A DNA stretch of 64,000 nucleotides from Mesorhizobium sp. (GTDB lineage: Bacteria > Pseudomonadota > Alphaproteobacteria > Rhizobiales > Rhizobiaceae), in the NCBI RefSeq assembly GCF_004963255.1, contig NZ_SUGA01000008.1, forward strand, positions 1 to 64,000. The letters are read 5' to 3'. A program made the position numbers and the translations under genes. Below are positions 52,860 through 61,395 of the stretch, in pieces. The notes under the pieces are model-generated. The model was not told the origin of the DNA. It saw only the letters and a list, made by a program, of their open reading frames with translations, and did not search any database. Within the stretch, counting starts at the first letter, position 1, and every line of letters starts with the position of its first letter.

Positions 52860-53364
52860 GGCTTGGCTGCGCAACGCTCCAGCTTGGCCGGCTACAGTGC
52901 GATACGCGCGAGATCGGCGGGTTCGACCTTGACCGGTAGCCGTGGACGGCCGCAGCATGACACAGGACAAGTTTTACAAAGCCGATGTCTATGCCGAGAG
53001 TCATCGGTCCGGCGCCTTGCGCGGCCCGGTCACGGCCAAAACGGATGAGCCGTTCGCGATCGAGAGCCGCGATGTTGCATTTTTTCAGATGTCGTTGGAG
53101 CATATCGAGGGCGACGGCCTTGGAGCGGCGAGGGGACTTGCCTACATCGCACATGTCGTCGATATGGAGGTCGATGAGTTCGCCGAAGTTTTAAGGCGCG
53201 CTACACAAGACTTGGTCGGTGTCTCGCCGCGGTCGACTTGGTTCGGTTTCGGTTGGCCATCGCCGTGCGTTGTCTCGGCGCAAGAACGTCTCGCTGACGT
53301 AGCGACCTTTGCGACGAACCTGCACGAACCAGGAACCGGATGAGAGCTTCGTATAGGTGGCCAT
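52860..53364 (-). pseudogene. Tyrosine recombinase (phage-type integrase) remnant next to dusA
   Basis: Reading from an ATG at 53364, the first frame gives MATYTKLSSGSWFVQVRRKG and ETFLRRDNARRW, an integrase N-terminus. A second frame continues DRGETPTKSCVARLK. A third gives DVGKSPRRSKAVALDMLQRH, ALDRERLIRFGRDRAAQGAG and PMTLGIDIGFVKLVLCHAAA, the core-binding domain. A fourth gives EPADLARIAL and then a stop near 52892. At least three frameshifts and the loss of the whole catalytic domain make it dead. It is divergent from dusA, 113 bases away, the position usual for dusA-targeting integrases. Confidence 0.8.
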
Positions 53365-53477
53365 TTTTTCGTGTGCGCTCCGTGTGCACTGAGAGATCGA
53401 AACTTGGCGAAGAGGTCGTATTCTGGCGTAAATTCGTGTGCACTTGGCAGGCCCAAGAAATTGATGTCAGATGAAAA

Positions 53478-54476
53478 ATGATGAAAAATCAAGAGCATAG
53501 GGTAGCCGTTGCGCCCATGATGGACTGGACGGATCGGCATTGCCGGTTCTTCCACCGTCAGTTGACGAGACGCGCGCTGCTCTACACCGAGATGGTTGTA
53601 GCGGACGCGGTCATCCACGGCGCGCGTGAAAGGTTGCTCGGTTTCGACGATGTCGAGCATCCGGTGGCGCTGCAGCTTGGCGGATCGGATCCGGCAAAGC
53701 TCGCCGAGGCGGCGCGGATCGGCGAGGCCTTCGGCTATGACGAGATCAACCTCAATGTCGGCTGCCCGTCAGATCGTGTCCAGTCGGGGACGTTCGGCGC
53801 CTGCCTGATGAAGACGCCGGCCCTGGTCGCCGCGTGCGTCGCGGCGATGAAGGCTTCCGTGAAAATCCCCGTCACGGTCAAATGCCGCATCGGTGTCGAC
53901 GATCAGGATCCGGAGCCCGCGCTCGACACGCTTGCCGACGGCGTGCTCGCGGCCGGCGCCGACGCGCTCTGGGTGCATGCCCGAAAGGCCTGGCTGGAAG
54001 GGCTGAGCCCCAAGGAGAACCGCGACATCCCGCCGCTTGATTATGCGCGCGTCTACCGGCTGAAGGCCACAAAGCCGAACGACTTCATTGGCATCAACGG
54101 CGGCATTCAATCACTCGGCGAGGCGTCTGAGCATCTCGGCCATGTCGACGGCGCTATGCTCGGCCGTGCAGCCTACCATACGCCGGGCATCCTGACCGGC
54201 GTCGATACCGCGTTCTATGGCGAGGCGCCTGCCGCCTTCGACCACGCGGCACTGATCGACGCCATGGCCGGTTACGCCGCGCGCCATATCGAGCGCGGCG
54301 GACGGCTCGGCCACATCACCCGCCATATGGTCGGGTTGTTCCACGGCCTGCCCGGCGCGCGCCGCTTCCGGCAGATACTTTCCACGGATGCGAACAAACC
54401 CGGTGCCGGGCCGGAGGTGCTGAAGACCGCTTTCGCGGCAATCGATTTCGCGGCGGCGGAAGCCGAGGCGGCCTGA
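53478..54476 (+). CDS. dusA: tRNA-dihydrouridine(20/20a) synthase DusA
   Basis: A 332-residue flavoenzyme that reduces uridines in the tRNA D-loop. The family landmarks are intact: APMMDWTDRHCRFFHRQLT near the start, LQLGGSDPAKLAEAA, INLNVGCPSDRVQSGTFGAC with the catalytic Cys, VKCRIGVDD, LWVHARKAWLEGLSPKEN, and FIGINGGIQS. The C-terminal tRNA-binding helices follow. Tandem ATGs at 53478 and 53481. The 5' end of this gene is a known integration site for mobile elements, and an integrase remnant lies just upstream. Confidence 0.95.
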   Translation: MMKNQEHRVAVAPMMDWTDRHCRFFHRQLTRRALLYTEMVVADAVIHGARERLLGFDDVEHPVALQLGGSDPAKLAEAARIGEAFGYDEINLNVGCPSDRVQSGTFGACLMKTPALVAACVAAMKASVKIPVTVKCRIGVDDQDPEPALDTLADGVLAAGADALWVHARKAWLEGLSPKENRDIPPLDYARVYRLKATKPNDFIGINGGIQSLGEASEHLGHVDGAMLGRAAYHTPGILTGVDTAFYGEAPAAFDHAALIDAMAGYAARHIERGGRLGHITRHMVGLFHGLPGARRFRQILSTDANKPGAGPEVLKTAFAAIDFAAAEAEAA

Positions 54477-54486
54477 CTCGATCCGA

Positions 54487-55191
54487 TTAATCCCGCAGGA
54501 TCATGCGGTCGCCGCGCACGTCGAAACCCGACAACGAACCGATGAAGTTCATGCCAAGCAGGCTTTGTTCCAGCATGCCGGGCGCGGCGACCATCACCGT
54601 CATATCCTTGCGCACGATGCCGCCGATCGCCACCTCGTTGGTCCTGACCGTCGCTGCGCGCGCCATGCCGTTGGCGGTGGAGACGTCGACGCTGTAGCTG
54701 AGCGCCGCCGGGTTGAAACCCGCGGCCTGGGCGTCTTGCGATGTCAGCACGGTGCTGGTCGCGCCGGTGTCGACGACGGCGCGCACCGGCGCGCCGTTGA
54801 CCAGGATGTGGGCCTCGAAATGGCCATTGTCGGCCTTGTCGAGCGTGACGGTCGGTCGGCCATTCTCCACACCGAGCGCCAGCGGGCTGCCCGGCACCAG
54901 GCCGGCGGTCACGCGGCTCACGACATCCTGCAGCTCGTAGCGATACTGATAGCCGGCGATCAGCACGAGGATCAGTGCGGCCCAGATTCCGATATTGCGT
55001 GCCATGTCGCCTAGCGGCCGGCCCGAGCGGAGCAGGCTCGCGCCGATCACCATGACCAGCACGCCGACCCAGATCAGCCGGCCGAAATCATTGTTGTTCA
55101 TGCCGAAAGTGTGGCCGGCCGAGTTGTTGAGCATCAGCAGCACCAGCCCGACGCCGATCACCGCCATGACGATCCAGAACAGCCGGTTCAT
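54487..55191 (-). CDS. Retropepsin-like aspartic protease, clan AA, membrane-anchored
   Basis: A 234-residue protein. Three hydrophobic segments at the N-terminus (LFWIVMAVIGVGLVLLML, IWVGVLVMVIGASLL, IGIWAALILVLIAGYQY) anchor a periplasmic domain with the active-site motif RAVVDTGATSTVL and a closing SLLGMNFIGSLSGFDV. It is the TIGR02281-type family common in alphaproteobacteria, with unknown targets. The ATG at 55191 is preferred over the longer frame to 55236. Downstream of the DUF1289 gene with a gap of ten bases. Confidence 0.85.
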   Translation of the reverse strand: MNRLFWIVMAVIGVGLVLLMLNNSAGHTFGMNNNDFGRLIWVGVLVMVIGASLLRSGRPLGDMARNIGIWAALILVLIAGYQYRYELQDVVSRVTAGLVPGSPLALGVENGRPTVTLDKADNGHFEAHILVNGAPVRAVVDTGATSTVLTSQDAQAAGFNPAALSYSVDVSTANGMARAATVRTNEVAIGGIVRKDMTVMVAAPGMLEQSLLGMNFIGSLSGFDVRGDRMILRD

Positions 55192-55201
55192 CAGTTTCTT
55201 C

Positions 55202-55432
55202 TCACAGAACGCCGCGTTCGCGCGCCATGCGGGCACGGCGGGTTTCGCGGCGCGGCCGGCGCTCCACCGTTTCGAGCCGCGCCGGCAGTTCGGCCATCAC
55301 CGCCCGGCGTGTGTCAGGGGTCATCGCGAGCCAACCGGAAATTTCGTCGCGCGTGCGGCCACAACCGAAGCAGAACCCGGTTTTCATATCGATCGAACAG
55401 ACCAGGATGCAGGGGGATTCGATGGCGGTCAT
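55202..55432 (-). CDS. DUF1289 domain-containing protein
   Basis: A 76-residue protein with the DUF1289 core: [20 protein letters not shown], then [18 protein letters not shown]. Four cysteines in two pairs suggest a bound metal or iron-sulfur cluster. The C-terminus is Arg-rich. Function unknown; small proteins of this family are widespread in proteobacteria. Probably cotranscribed with the protease gene, whose start is ten bases downstream. Confidence 0.88.
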   Translation of the reverse strand: MTAIESPCILVCSIDMKTGFCFGCGRTRDEISGWLAMTPDTRRAVMAELPARLETVERRPRRETRRARMARERGVL

Positions 55433-55597
55433 AGTGTTCTCTTGCGTTCATTCCACATGGTGCAACCGCCGGAGCAATGCAAGCCCTCCGCAATGCGCCG
55501 CAAGGCAACGCGTTCGCGGCATCGTCGGGCGGTTGTGCCGGCTGCAGAAGGCGGCTATGCCGCTTGCGATTTCCGCAACGAACCGCGACCGACGCAA

Positions 55598-56593
55598 ATG
55601 CCTGCTAAGCCTTTCGATGATTTCCGAAGCCTCCTGACGGCGCTGCCGCCTGCCGATGACGCGGCGGCCGCGCGTGTCCGCGCGCTGTTTGCCAAGGCGG
55701 ACAAGCCGAACGAATCGCTGGGCAGGATCGAGGACATCGCGGCCTGGATTGCCGCTTGGAGCGGGCGGGCGCCGCCGGCGTTCAACCGGCCGCTGGTGGC
55801 CATCTTCGCCGGCAATCACGGCGCCGTCAGGCAGGGCATTTCGCCGCGGCGTGTGGCTGCGACCGCCAATGAGGTCGAGCTCTGCGCCGCCGGCGGGGCC
55901 GCGATCAACCAGGTCTGCATCGCCAACGATCTTGGCCTGAAAGTCTTCGACCTGGCATTGGATATCCCCACAGGCGACATCACCGAGGAAGCCGCGCTCG
56001 ACGAGCGCGGCTGCGCCGCGACCATGGCCTTCGGCATGGAGGCGGTCGCCGGCGGCGCCGACCTGTTGTGCCTGGGTGATCTCGGGGTTGGCAATTCGAC
56101 GATCGCCGCCGCGCTCTGCGCCGCGCTGTTCGGCGGCAAGGGTACGGATTGGGTTGGGCCGGGGTCTGGCGCCGATGCGGCGATGATGGCGCGAAAAGCC
56201 GAGGTCGTGGACCGGGCGCTGGCGTTTCATGGCTCCGGCCTCGGCGATCCGCTGGAGGCCCTGCGACGGATCGGCGGCCGCGAGTTCGCGGCGATCTGCG
56301 GCGCTATTCTTGCGGCCCGCATGGAGAAGATTCCTGTTTTGCTCGACGGATTCGTGGCGACTGCCGCAGCCGCTGTTCTGCACGCCGCCAGCCCCGGTGC
56401 GCTCGATCATTGTCTGCTTGCCGGTCTGTCGCCCGAGCCTGGCCATGCCAAGGCCGCCGAAAGGCTCGGACTGCGGCCGCTGCTCGATTTCGGCATCAGC
56501 CATGGCGAAGGGGTAGGGGCTGCGCTCGCTGCCGGCATCGTCAAAGCCGCGGCGCTGACCAGCTCGGGCATGGCGATGGCTGTCCGGCTATAA
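55598..56593 (+). CDS. cobT: Nicotinate-nucleotide--dimethylbenzimidazole phosphoribosyltransferase CobT
   Basis: A 331-residue enzyme of the nucleotide-loop pathway of cobalamin. It transfers phosphoribose from nicotinate mononucleotide to 5,6-dimethylbenzimidazole. Recognisable parts are LGRIEDIAAWIAAWSG, VAIFAGNHGAVRQGISP, DLLCLGDLGVGNSTIAAALC and the catalytic Glu segment DFGISHGEGVGAALA near the end. The ATG at 55598 fits the usual length; the open frame extends much further upstream over the DUF1289 gene, but without meaning. No cobalamin riboswitch was seen upstream. Confidence 0.93.
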   Translation: MPAKPFDDFRSLLTALPPADDAAAARVRALFAKADKPNESLGRIEDIAAWIAAWSGRAPPAFNRPLVAIFAGNHGAVRQGISPRRVAATANEVELCAAGGAAINQVCIANDLGLKVFDLALDIPTGDITEEAALDERGCAATMAFGMEAVAGGADLLCLGDLGVGNSTIAAALCAALFGGKGTDWVGPGSGADAAMMARKAEVVDRALAFHGSGLGDPLEALRRIGGREFAAICGAILAARMEKIPVLLDGFVATAAAAVLHAASPGALDHCLLAGLSPEPGHAKAAERLGLRPLLDFGISHGEGVGAALAAGIVKAAALTSSGMAMAVRL

Positions 56594-56607
56594 CGCCGCG
56601 GATGACG

Positions 56608-58131
56608 TCAGCGGCGGCCGCGCGTGGCGACCGTCTTGGTCGGCAGGGCAGGCAGTTCCTCCATCACCCGGCTCAGCGGGAAAATGGCAATCGCCTCCGT
56701 GCCTTCACGCAACTTGGAATGAAGCTCGAACGTGCCGCCATGCATCGCGAGCAGGCCTTGCACGATCGGCAGGCCCAGGCCGGTTCCCTGTTCGGCGCTC
56801 TTGATAGCAATCGAGCCCTGGCCGAAAGCGGAAAGCACCACCGGGATTTCTTCTTCCGGTATGCCCGGACCATTGTCCTTGACCGAAACGTACTGGCCGC
56901 CGCCGGCGGTCCAGCCGACGCGCACGCGCACTTCGCCGCCGGACGGGGTGAACTTAATCGAATTGGACAGGAGGTTGAGCGTGATCTGACGCACCGCGCG
57001 CTCGTCGGCAAAAAGGCGCGGCAAGGTCTCCTCGAACTCCTGGAGGATGCGGATGTCCTTGTTGCGGGCCCGCAATTCCATCATGTGGCAGCAGTCCTCG
57101 ACGATGGTCACCAGCATCACCGGCTCCTCGTTGAGCTGGTAGCGGCCGGCCTCGATGCGCGACAGGTCAAGGATCTCGTTGATCAGGTCGAGCAAATGCT
57201 GGCCGGACTCGTGCACATCATGCGCATAGTCGCGGTAGGTCGGATTGTTCATCGGACCCAGCACTTCATTGGCCATCACTTCGGAGAAGCCAAGAATGGC
57301 GTTGAGCGGCGTCCTGAGCTCGTGGCTCATCGAGGCGAGAAAGCGCGATTTCGCAAGGTTGGCATCTTCGGCGCGCCGCCTTGCTTCGTCCGACATCGAT
57401 TTCGCCGTCTCCACCTCGGCAATGAGCGCGTCCTTCTCCGAGCGGAAGGACAGCACCATCAACGAGGCCTGATTGAGGTGGCGCGCCACATAGCCGAAGA
57501 ACGGAAGTGCTGCGATGAGCAATGCTGCCATCGTGGCTTCGATCGGCGTCCACAGATGCATAATAGTGTAGACATAAACGGCAACAGGAATGGCGAAGGT
57601 CGCGAACAGCGCGCCGCCAAGCGAGGAGGCCATCACCGCGGTCGTCGCCATGGCGATCAGCAGCACCATGGCCTTGGCGACATGGAACTGGTCGATCTGG
57701 CAGGTGTCGCAGCCGATCCATGCGAACCACGCCCAGCCAAGGCCACACAGGAAATGGCCGATCAGGAAGTCGCGGCGCGTCTGCGCCGGGTCGAGTTCGG
57801 CGGCCTCGGTTCGCTCGACGCGACGCGCCATGAAAGCGACGATGGTGTAGCAAAGCAGCGTCGCCAAAGCCCAGATGGTGACTTGGCCGTCCATGCCCGC
57901 CAGCCGGCCGATGGCCGCTACGGCGAGCACGAGCAGGGGAATCGCGACCGCGCTGACCACCATGGCGCGCGCATGGAGTTTCAGGAGTTCGCGATCGAAG
58001 TCGAGGCTGCCGGCCTGTTGCGAAAGGCGGTCGCGCGTCTTGCGCACCGCGCGCGCCACATCGCTGTTGCGGTGTGGTTTGCGGCGGTCCACAATGAATT
58101 TATCCGCTGTGTTCGAGCGTAGCAAAGGCAT
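56608..58131 (-). CDS. Membrane sensor histidine kinase, PdhS/DivJ-like
   Basis: A 507-residue kinase. About six hydrophobic segments occupy residues 55-225, then a short coiled coil, the phosphoacceptor site SMSHELRTPLNAILGFSEVM, the N box NLLSNSIKF, G1 DNGPGIP and G2 GTGLGLPIVQGL. The dimerisation segment resembles those of the PleC/DivJ/PdhS group, which phosphorylate DivK-type regulators of the cell cycle. No response regulator gene is adjacent, which fits that group. Confidence 0.88.
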   Translation of the reverse strand: MPLLRSNTADKFIVDRRKPHRNSDVARAVRKTRDRLSQQAGSLDFDRELLKLHARAMVVSAVAIPLLVLAVAAIGRLAGMDGQVTIWALATLLCYTIVAFMARRVERTEAAELDPAQTRRDFLIGHFLCGLGWAWFAWIGCDTCQIDQFHVAKAMVLLIAMATTAVMASSLGGALFATFAIPVAVYVYTIMHLWTPIEATMAALLIAALPFFGYVARHLNQASLMVLSFRSEKDALIAEVETAKSMSDEARRRAEDANLAKSRFLASMSHELRTPLNAILGFSEVMANEVLGPMNNPTYRDYAHDVHESGQHLLDLINEILDLSRIEAGRYQLNEEPVMLVTIVEDCCHMMELRARNKDIRILQEFEETLPRLFADERAVRQITLNLLSNSIKFTPSGGEVRVRVGWTAGGGQYVSVKDNGPGIPEEEIPVVLSAFGQGSIAIKSAEQGTGLGLPIVQGLLAMHGGTFELHSKLREGTEAIAIFPLSRVMEELPALPTKTVATRGRR

Positions 58132-58207
58132 ACGGACTTCAATTTCTGCGCGCAGCGATTTTCAGTTCGTTAAGCTACGTTCGAATGATTAAGAGACTGT
58201 TTGCCAT

Positions 58208-58831
58208 ATGAGCCGTTTCGGGCCGCGAGGACCGCGCCGGCGCTATGCGGCGAGCCCGCCGCGCAGCCCGTGGCGCAAGCTGCTGGACTATGGGCTGGCC
58301 TTCCTCCTGCTCGGGTTGCTGATCCTGGTGGCGGCGCGGCTCGATCGCTTCGAGACTCGCAAGGAGCAAGGCACGGCGATCGTCAATGACGGCGATTCGA
58401 TCACGCTCGGGACCGAGCGCATCCGCATGCGCGGCATCGATGCTCCCGAGTACCAGCAGACCTGCCAGAAGGCCGGCGCCGACTATCCCTGCGGCAAGCT
58501 GGCGCGGCAATCGCTGGTACGGCTGATCGCCGGCAGGCCGGTTTCCTGCAGCGGCTGGCAGCGCGACCGTTACGGCAGGCTGCTCGGCTACTGCAGGGCA
58601 GGCGACACCGACCTGAACCAGGCCCAGGTGCAGGCCGGATGGGCGGTTGCTTTCGGCGACTTCGAAACCGAGGAAGCGGTGGCGAGAGCGGCCAAGGTCG
58701 GCATCTGGGCGGGCACTTTCGAGGAGCCTCGGGACTGGCGCGACAGCCATCATGACGCGCCGGTCGAGAGAAAGCACGGCACGCTTGCCTCGCTGAGCGA
58801 CGCGTTGCGCGAGTTCTTTCGCTTCTGGTGA
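58208..58831 (+). CDS. Thermonuclease (SNase-like) domain protein, membrane-anchored
   Basis: A 207-residue protein. After an Arg-rich start comes one membrane helix (YGLAFLLLGLLILVAA, about residues 29-44), then a staphylococcal-nuclease-like OB fold: NDGDSITLGTERIRMRGIDA, the catalytic-Arg region WQRDRYGRLLGYC and LNQAQVQAGWAVAF. It is probably periplasmic. The expected Arg and acidic positions appear kept, so nuclease activity is possible. Its TGA overlaps a start-like GTG of the glutathione transferase frame, but that gene starts later. Confidence 0.85.
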   Translation: MSRFGPRGPRRRYAASPPRSPWRKLLDYGLAFLLLGLLILVAARLDRFETRKEQGTAIVNDGDSITLGTERIRMRGIDAPEYQQTCQKAGADYPCGKLARQSLVRLIAGRPVSCSGWQRDRYGRLLGYCRAGDTDLNQAQVQAGWAVAFGDFETEEAVARAAKVGIWAGTFEEPRDWRDSHHDAPVERKHGTLASLSDALREFFRFW

Positions 58832-58878
58832 CGGGCGTATCCGAGCCCTATGATCCGGTGGAGAAACTGGAGGATGGA

Positions 58879-59490
58879 ATGAAGCTGTTCGACGGCGGCC
58901 GCGCGCCCAATCCCCGGCGTGTGCGCGTCTTTCTTGCCGAGAAGGGACTGACGGTGCCGCTTGTGCCCGTCGACATGGCTGCGCTGGAGCATCGCGGCGA
59001 AGAAGTGGCGCAGCGCAATCCGCTGCGGCGCCTGCCGGTGCTCGAGCTCGATGACGGTACCGTCATCACCGAATCGATCGCCATTTGCCGCTATTTCGAG
59101 GAGCTGCATCCCGAGCCCGCGCTGTTCGGCACGGGTGCGCTCGGCAAGGCAAAAGTCGAGATGTGGCAAAGACGCCTGGAACTGAATCTCATGGTCAGCG
59201 TCGCGGCCGCGTTCCGGCATATCCATCCGGCTATGAAGGAATGGGAAGTGCCGCAGATCCCGGAATGGGGCGAGGCCAACAAGCCGAAGGCGATCGATTT
59301 CCTGCACCTGCTCGATCATGAACTGGCGCAGCGCGAATTCGCCGCCGGCGATGCCTATTCGGTCGCCGATATCACCGGAATGATCGCTATCGATTTCATG
59401 AAGCCGGCCCGCATCAAGGTGCCTGAGGAGTTCACGAATGTGCTGCGCTGGTACGCGGCGCTGACGAGCCGGCCAAGCGCGACGGCCTGA
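58879..59490 (+). CDS. Glutathione S-transferase family protein
   Basis: A 203-residue protein. The thioredoxin-like N-terminal domain reads MKLFDGGRAPNPRRVRVFLA, with the glutathione-binding RRLPVLELDDGTVITESIAI; the rest is the all-helical C-terminal domain with SVADITGMIAIDFM. Soluble, cytoplasmic. The substrate is unknown. The ATG at 58879 is chosen because GGAGG lies five bases upstream. It follows the nuclease gene by 47 bases. Confidence 0.88.
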   Translation: MKLFDGGRAPNPRRVRVFLAEKGLTVPLVPVDMAALEHRGEEVAQRNPLRRLPVLELDDGTVITESIAICRYFEELHPEPALFGTGALGKAKVEMWQRRLELNLMVSVAAAFRHIHPAMKEWEVPQIPEWGEANKPKAIDFLHLLDHELAQREFAAGDAYSVADITGMIAIDFMKPARIKVPEEFTNVLRWYAALTSRPSATA

Positions 59491-59518
59491 GCGACGAAGA
59501 TTGGATAATCCGCCCGAT

Positions 59519-60136
59519 ATGAGCCAAGCATTGGAGCGCTTCACGGCGAGGGTGCGGGGCTGCCGCATCTGCGTAGACCAGCCGCTTGGCCGGGCGTTGC
59601 CGCACGAGCCGCGCCCGGTATTGCGACCGTCCGCGAGCGCCCGCATCCTGCTCGCCAGCCAGGCGCCGGGCACCAAGGTTCACATCTCGGGCATGCCCTT
59701 CACAGACGCTTCCGGAGATCGCCTCAGAAGCTGGCTCGGCGTCAGCAGCGAAGAGTTCTACGACACGGAAAAGTTCGCCATCGTGCCGATGGGCTTCTGC
59801 TTTCCCGGCCAAGACGCCAAGGGCGGCGACCTGCCGCCGCGTCGCGAATGCGCGCCGGCCTGGCGCGCTCAGTTGATGGCGCTGATGCCGCAGATCGACC
59901 TGGTGCTGACCATAGGCGGCTACGCACAGGCATGGCATATGGGCACGACGCGACTGCCGTCGCTCACCGAGACGGTCAGGAATTGGCGCGCCATCTGGGA
60001 TGCGCCGGCCAGTCCAAAAGTGCTGCCGCTGCCGCATCCATCGTGGCGGAACAGCGGCTGGCTGAAGAAGAATCCATGGTTTGAAATGGATTTGCTGCCC
60101 TTCCTGAGGTCGGAAATCCGCTATCGCATTGGTTAG
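59519..60136 (+). CDS. Uracil-DNA glycosylase superfamily protein
   Basis: A 205-residue protein. GCRICVDQPLGRALPHEPRP opens the protein, with LLASQAPGTKVHISGMPFTD forming the first UDG-like active-site loop and LPHPSWRN the second. These are features of a subgroup of the uracil-DNA glycosylase superfamily found in alphaproteobacteria. It may excise damaged bases or may have lost this activity. The Cys pair near the N-terminus is not enough for the four-Cys cluster of family 4. The ATG at 59519 is preferred to a TTG at 59501. Confidence 0.8.
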   Translation: MSQALERFTARVRGCRICVDQPLGRALPHEPRPVLRPSASARILLASQAPGTKVHISGMPFTDASGDRLRSWLGVSSEEFYDTEKFAIVPMGFCFPGQDAKGGDLPPRRECAPAWRAQLMALMPQIDLVLTIGGYAQAWHMGTTRLPSLTETVRNWRAIWDAPASPKVLPLPHPSWRNSGWLKKNPWFEMDLLPFLRSEIRYRIG

Positions 60137-60244
60137 GCATTCCGCAAGATATCACTCGCATTTGGCGCCTTCGGCAGAATTTCTTTCTTGTGAAAGGCTC
60201 CGATAAAAGGGATTATAGCCAAACTATTCCCCTGGAGCCTCCCC

Positions 60245-60736
60245 ATGGATCGCCTCGACAGAAAAATTCTCCGCCTCCTGCAGGAGGACGCCACGCTTGC
60301 GGTGGCCGACGTCGCCAAGAAAGTCGGCCTGTCGACCACGCCCTGCTGGCGGCGTATCCAGAAGCTCGAGGAAGAGGGCGTCATCAAGCGGCGCGTCGCC
60401 ATCCTCGACCATGAGAAGGTCAATGTGCGCGTCACCGTCTTCGTGTCGATCCGCACCAATTCGCACAGCCATGAATGGCTGCGGCGCTTCTCCGAGGTCA
60501 TCCAGGAATTTCCGGAGGTGGTCGAGTTCTACCGCATGAGCGGCGACGTCGATTACCTGCTGCGCGTCGTGGTGCCCGACATCGCCGCCTATGACGCCTT
60601 CTACAAGCGCCTGATCGCCAAGATCGAGATCCGCGACGTGTCCTCGTCCTTCGCCATGGAGCAGATCAAGTACACGACGGAAATTCCGCTCGACTACATG
60701 GTGCTGGACAAGGAATCGGGCGCTAACGCTGCGTGA
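60245..60736 (+). CDS. Lrp/AsnC family transcriptional regulator
   Basis: A 163-residue regulator. It opens MDRLDRKILRLLQEDATLAV with the DNA-binding helix VAKKVGLSTTPCWRRIQKL, followed by the RAM/AsnC ligand domain (EVVEFYRMSGDVDYLLRVVV, IAAYDAFYKRLI, SSFAMEQIKYTTEIPL). Such proteins respond to amino acids and often regulate themselves. The ATG at 60245 follows GGAG. It is a single gene; the adjacent DUF3299 gene is convergent. Confidence 0.92.
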   Translation: MDRLDRKILRLLQEDATLAVADVAKKVGLSTTPCWRRIQKLEEEGVIKRRVAILDHEKVNVRVTVFVSIRTNSHSHEWLRRFSEVIQEFPEVVEFYRMSGDVDYLLRVVVPDIAAYDAFYKRLIAKIEIRDVSSSFAMEQIKYTTEIPLDYMVLDKESGANAA

Positions 60737-60758
60737 GCGCGATGCCAGATCCCGGGCG

Positions 60759-61331
60759 TTAGTTCTTCTTTTTGTTGAGAAAACTCCACGGCGAGCTGAC
60801 CGGCAGGGTGACCGTGTCCGGCACGCTGTCGACGCTGGCCACCTCGGCCTTTCGCACCGTGTAGCCGGACTGCACGATCGAGACGCCGTCCAGGATGAAG
60901 AGCTGGCTCTTCTCCATTCCAGGCTGCAACACGCCGGTGATGGCGACCGGGTCGTAAGCCTCTTTCATCTTGTAGGGATGCGCCGGCGTCACCAGCACGA
61001 TCTGGTTCGGCGGCGGCGTCGGCATGTGGCTGCAGGCGCCGGTCCACGGCACCAGCAGGAACTGGTAGACGAGGTCGCCGTCGCGATCGACCGGCAACGC
61101 ATAGCCGGCTAATTGTATGGCCTTGTCCTGCAGATTGAGCGACAGTGTCTCGCCATGGTCGGGCAGTTTTGCCGCGATCATCGGCAGGTTCGCGTCCTCG
61201 GCGATCGCTTGCGTGGCTGGGCGCAGATCCTTCCAGAGGATATGCGCGACATCAGCCGCGGCGTCGGCTCCCGAGGCGGCGAGCAGGAGCGCGGCTGTCA
61301 GCGCCGCAAATGATTTGAAACGCTTGCTCAT
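60759..61331 (-). CDS. DUF3299 domain-containing exported protein
   Basis: A 190-residue protein with a signal peptide (FAALTAALLLAASGADA) and the DUF3299 core (IQLAGYALPVDRDGD, then FLLVPWTGACSHMPTPPPNQ, and AITGVLQP). The Cys/His-Met motif hints at metal binding in the periplasm, and members often sit next to transport systems for metals. Its role is not known. The ATG at 61331 is preferred; GGAGG lies 11 bases upstream. Confidence 0.82.
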   Translation of the reverse strand: MSKRFKSFAALTAALLLAASGADAAADVAHILWKDLRPATQAIAEDANLPMIAAKLPDHGETLSLNLQDKAIQLAGYALPVDRDGDLVYQFLLVPWTGACSHMPTPPPNQIVLVTPAHPYKMKEAYDPVAITGVLQPGMEKSQLFILDGVSIVQSGYTVRKAEVASVDSVPDTVTLPVSSPWSFLNKKKN

Positions 61332-61395
61332 GGTCGCCCCATCCTCCGTCAGTCCGTTTGCGGAATCGAGTAAAAGCGTTGTGACCAATCCGCGT

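Noticed and set aside
52957..53343. 128-codon plus-strand frame upstream of dusA
   Set aside because: It is the opposite strand of the integrase remnant, whose fragments are clearly recognisable on the minus strand.
56149..58122. Very long plus-strand reading frame (657 codons) opposite the histidine kinase gene
   Set aside because: Its sequence is Arg/His-rich antisense of a clear histidine kinase with all motifs; typical artefact of high-GC coding sequence.
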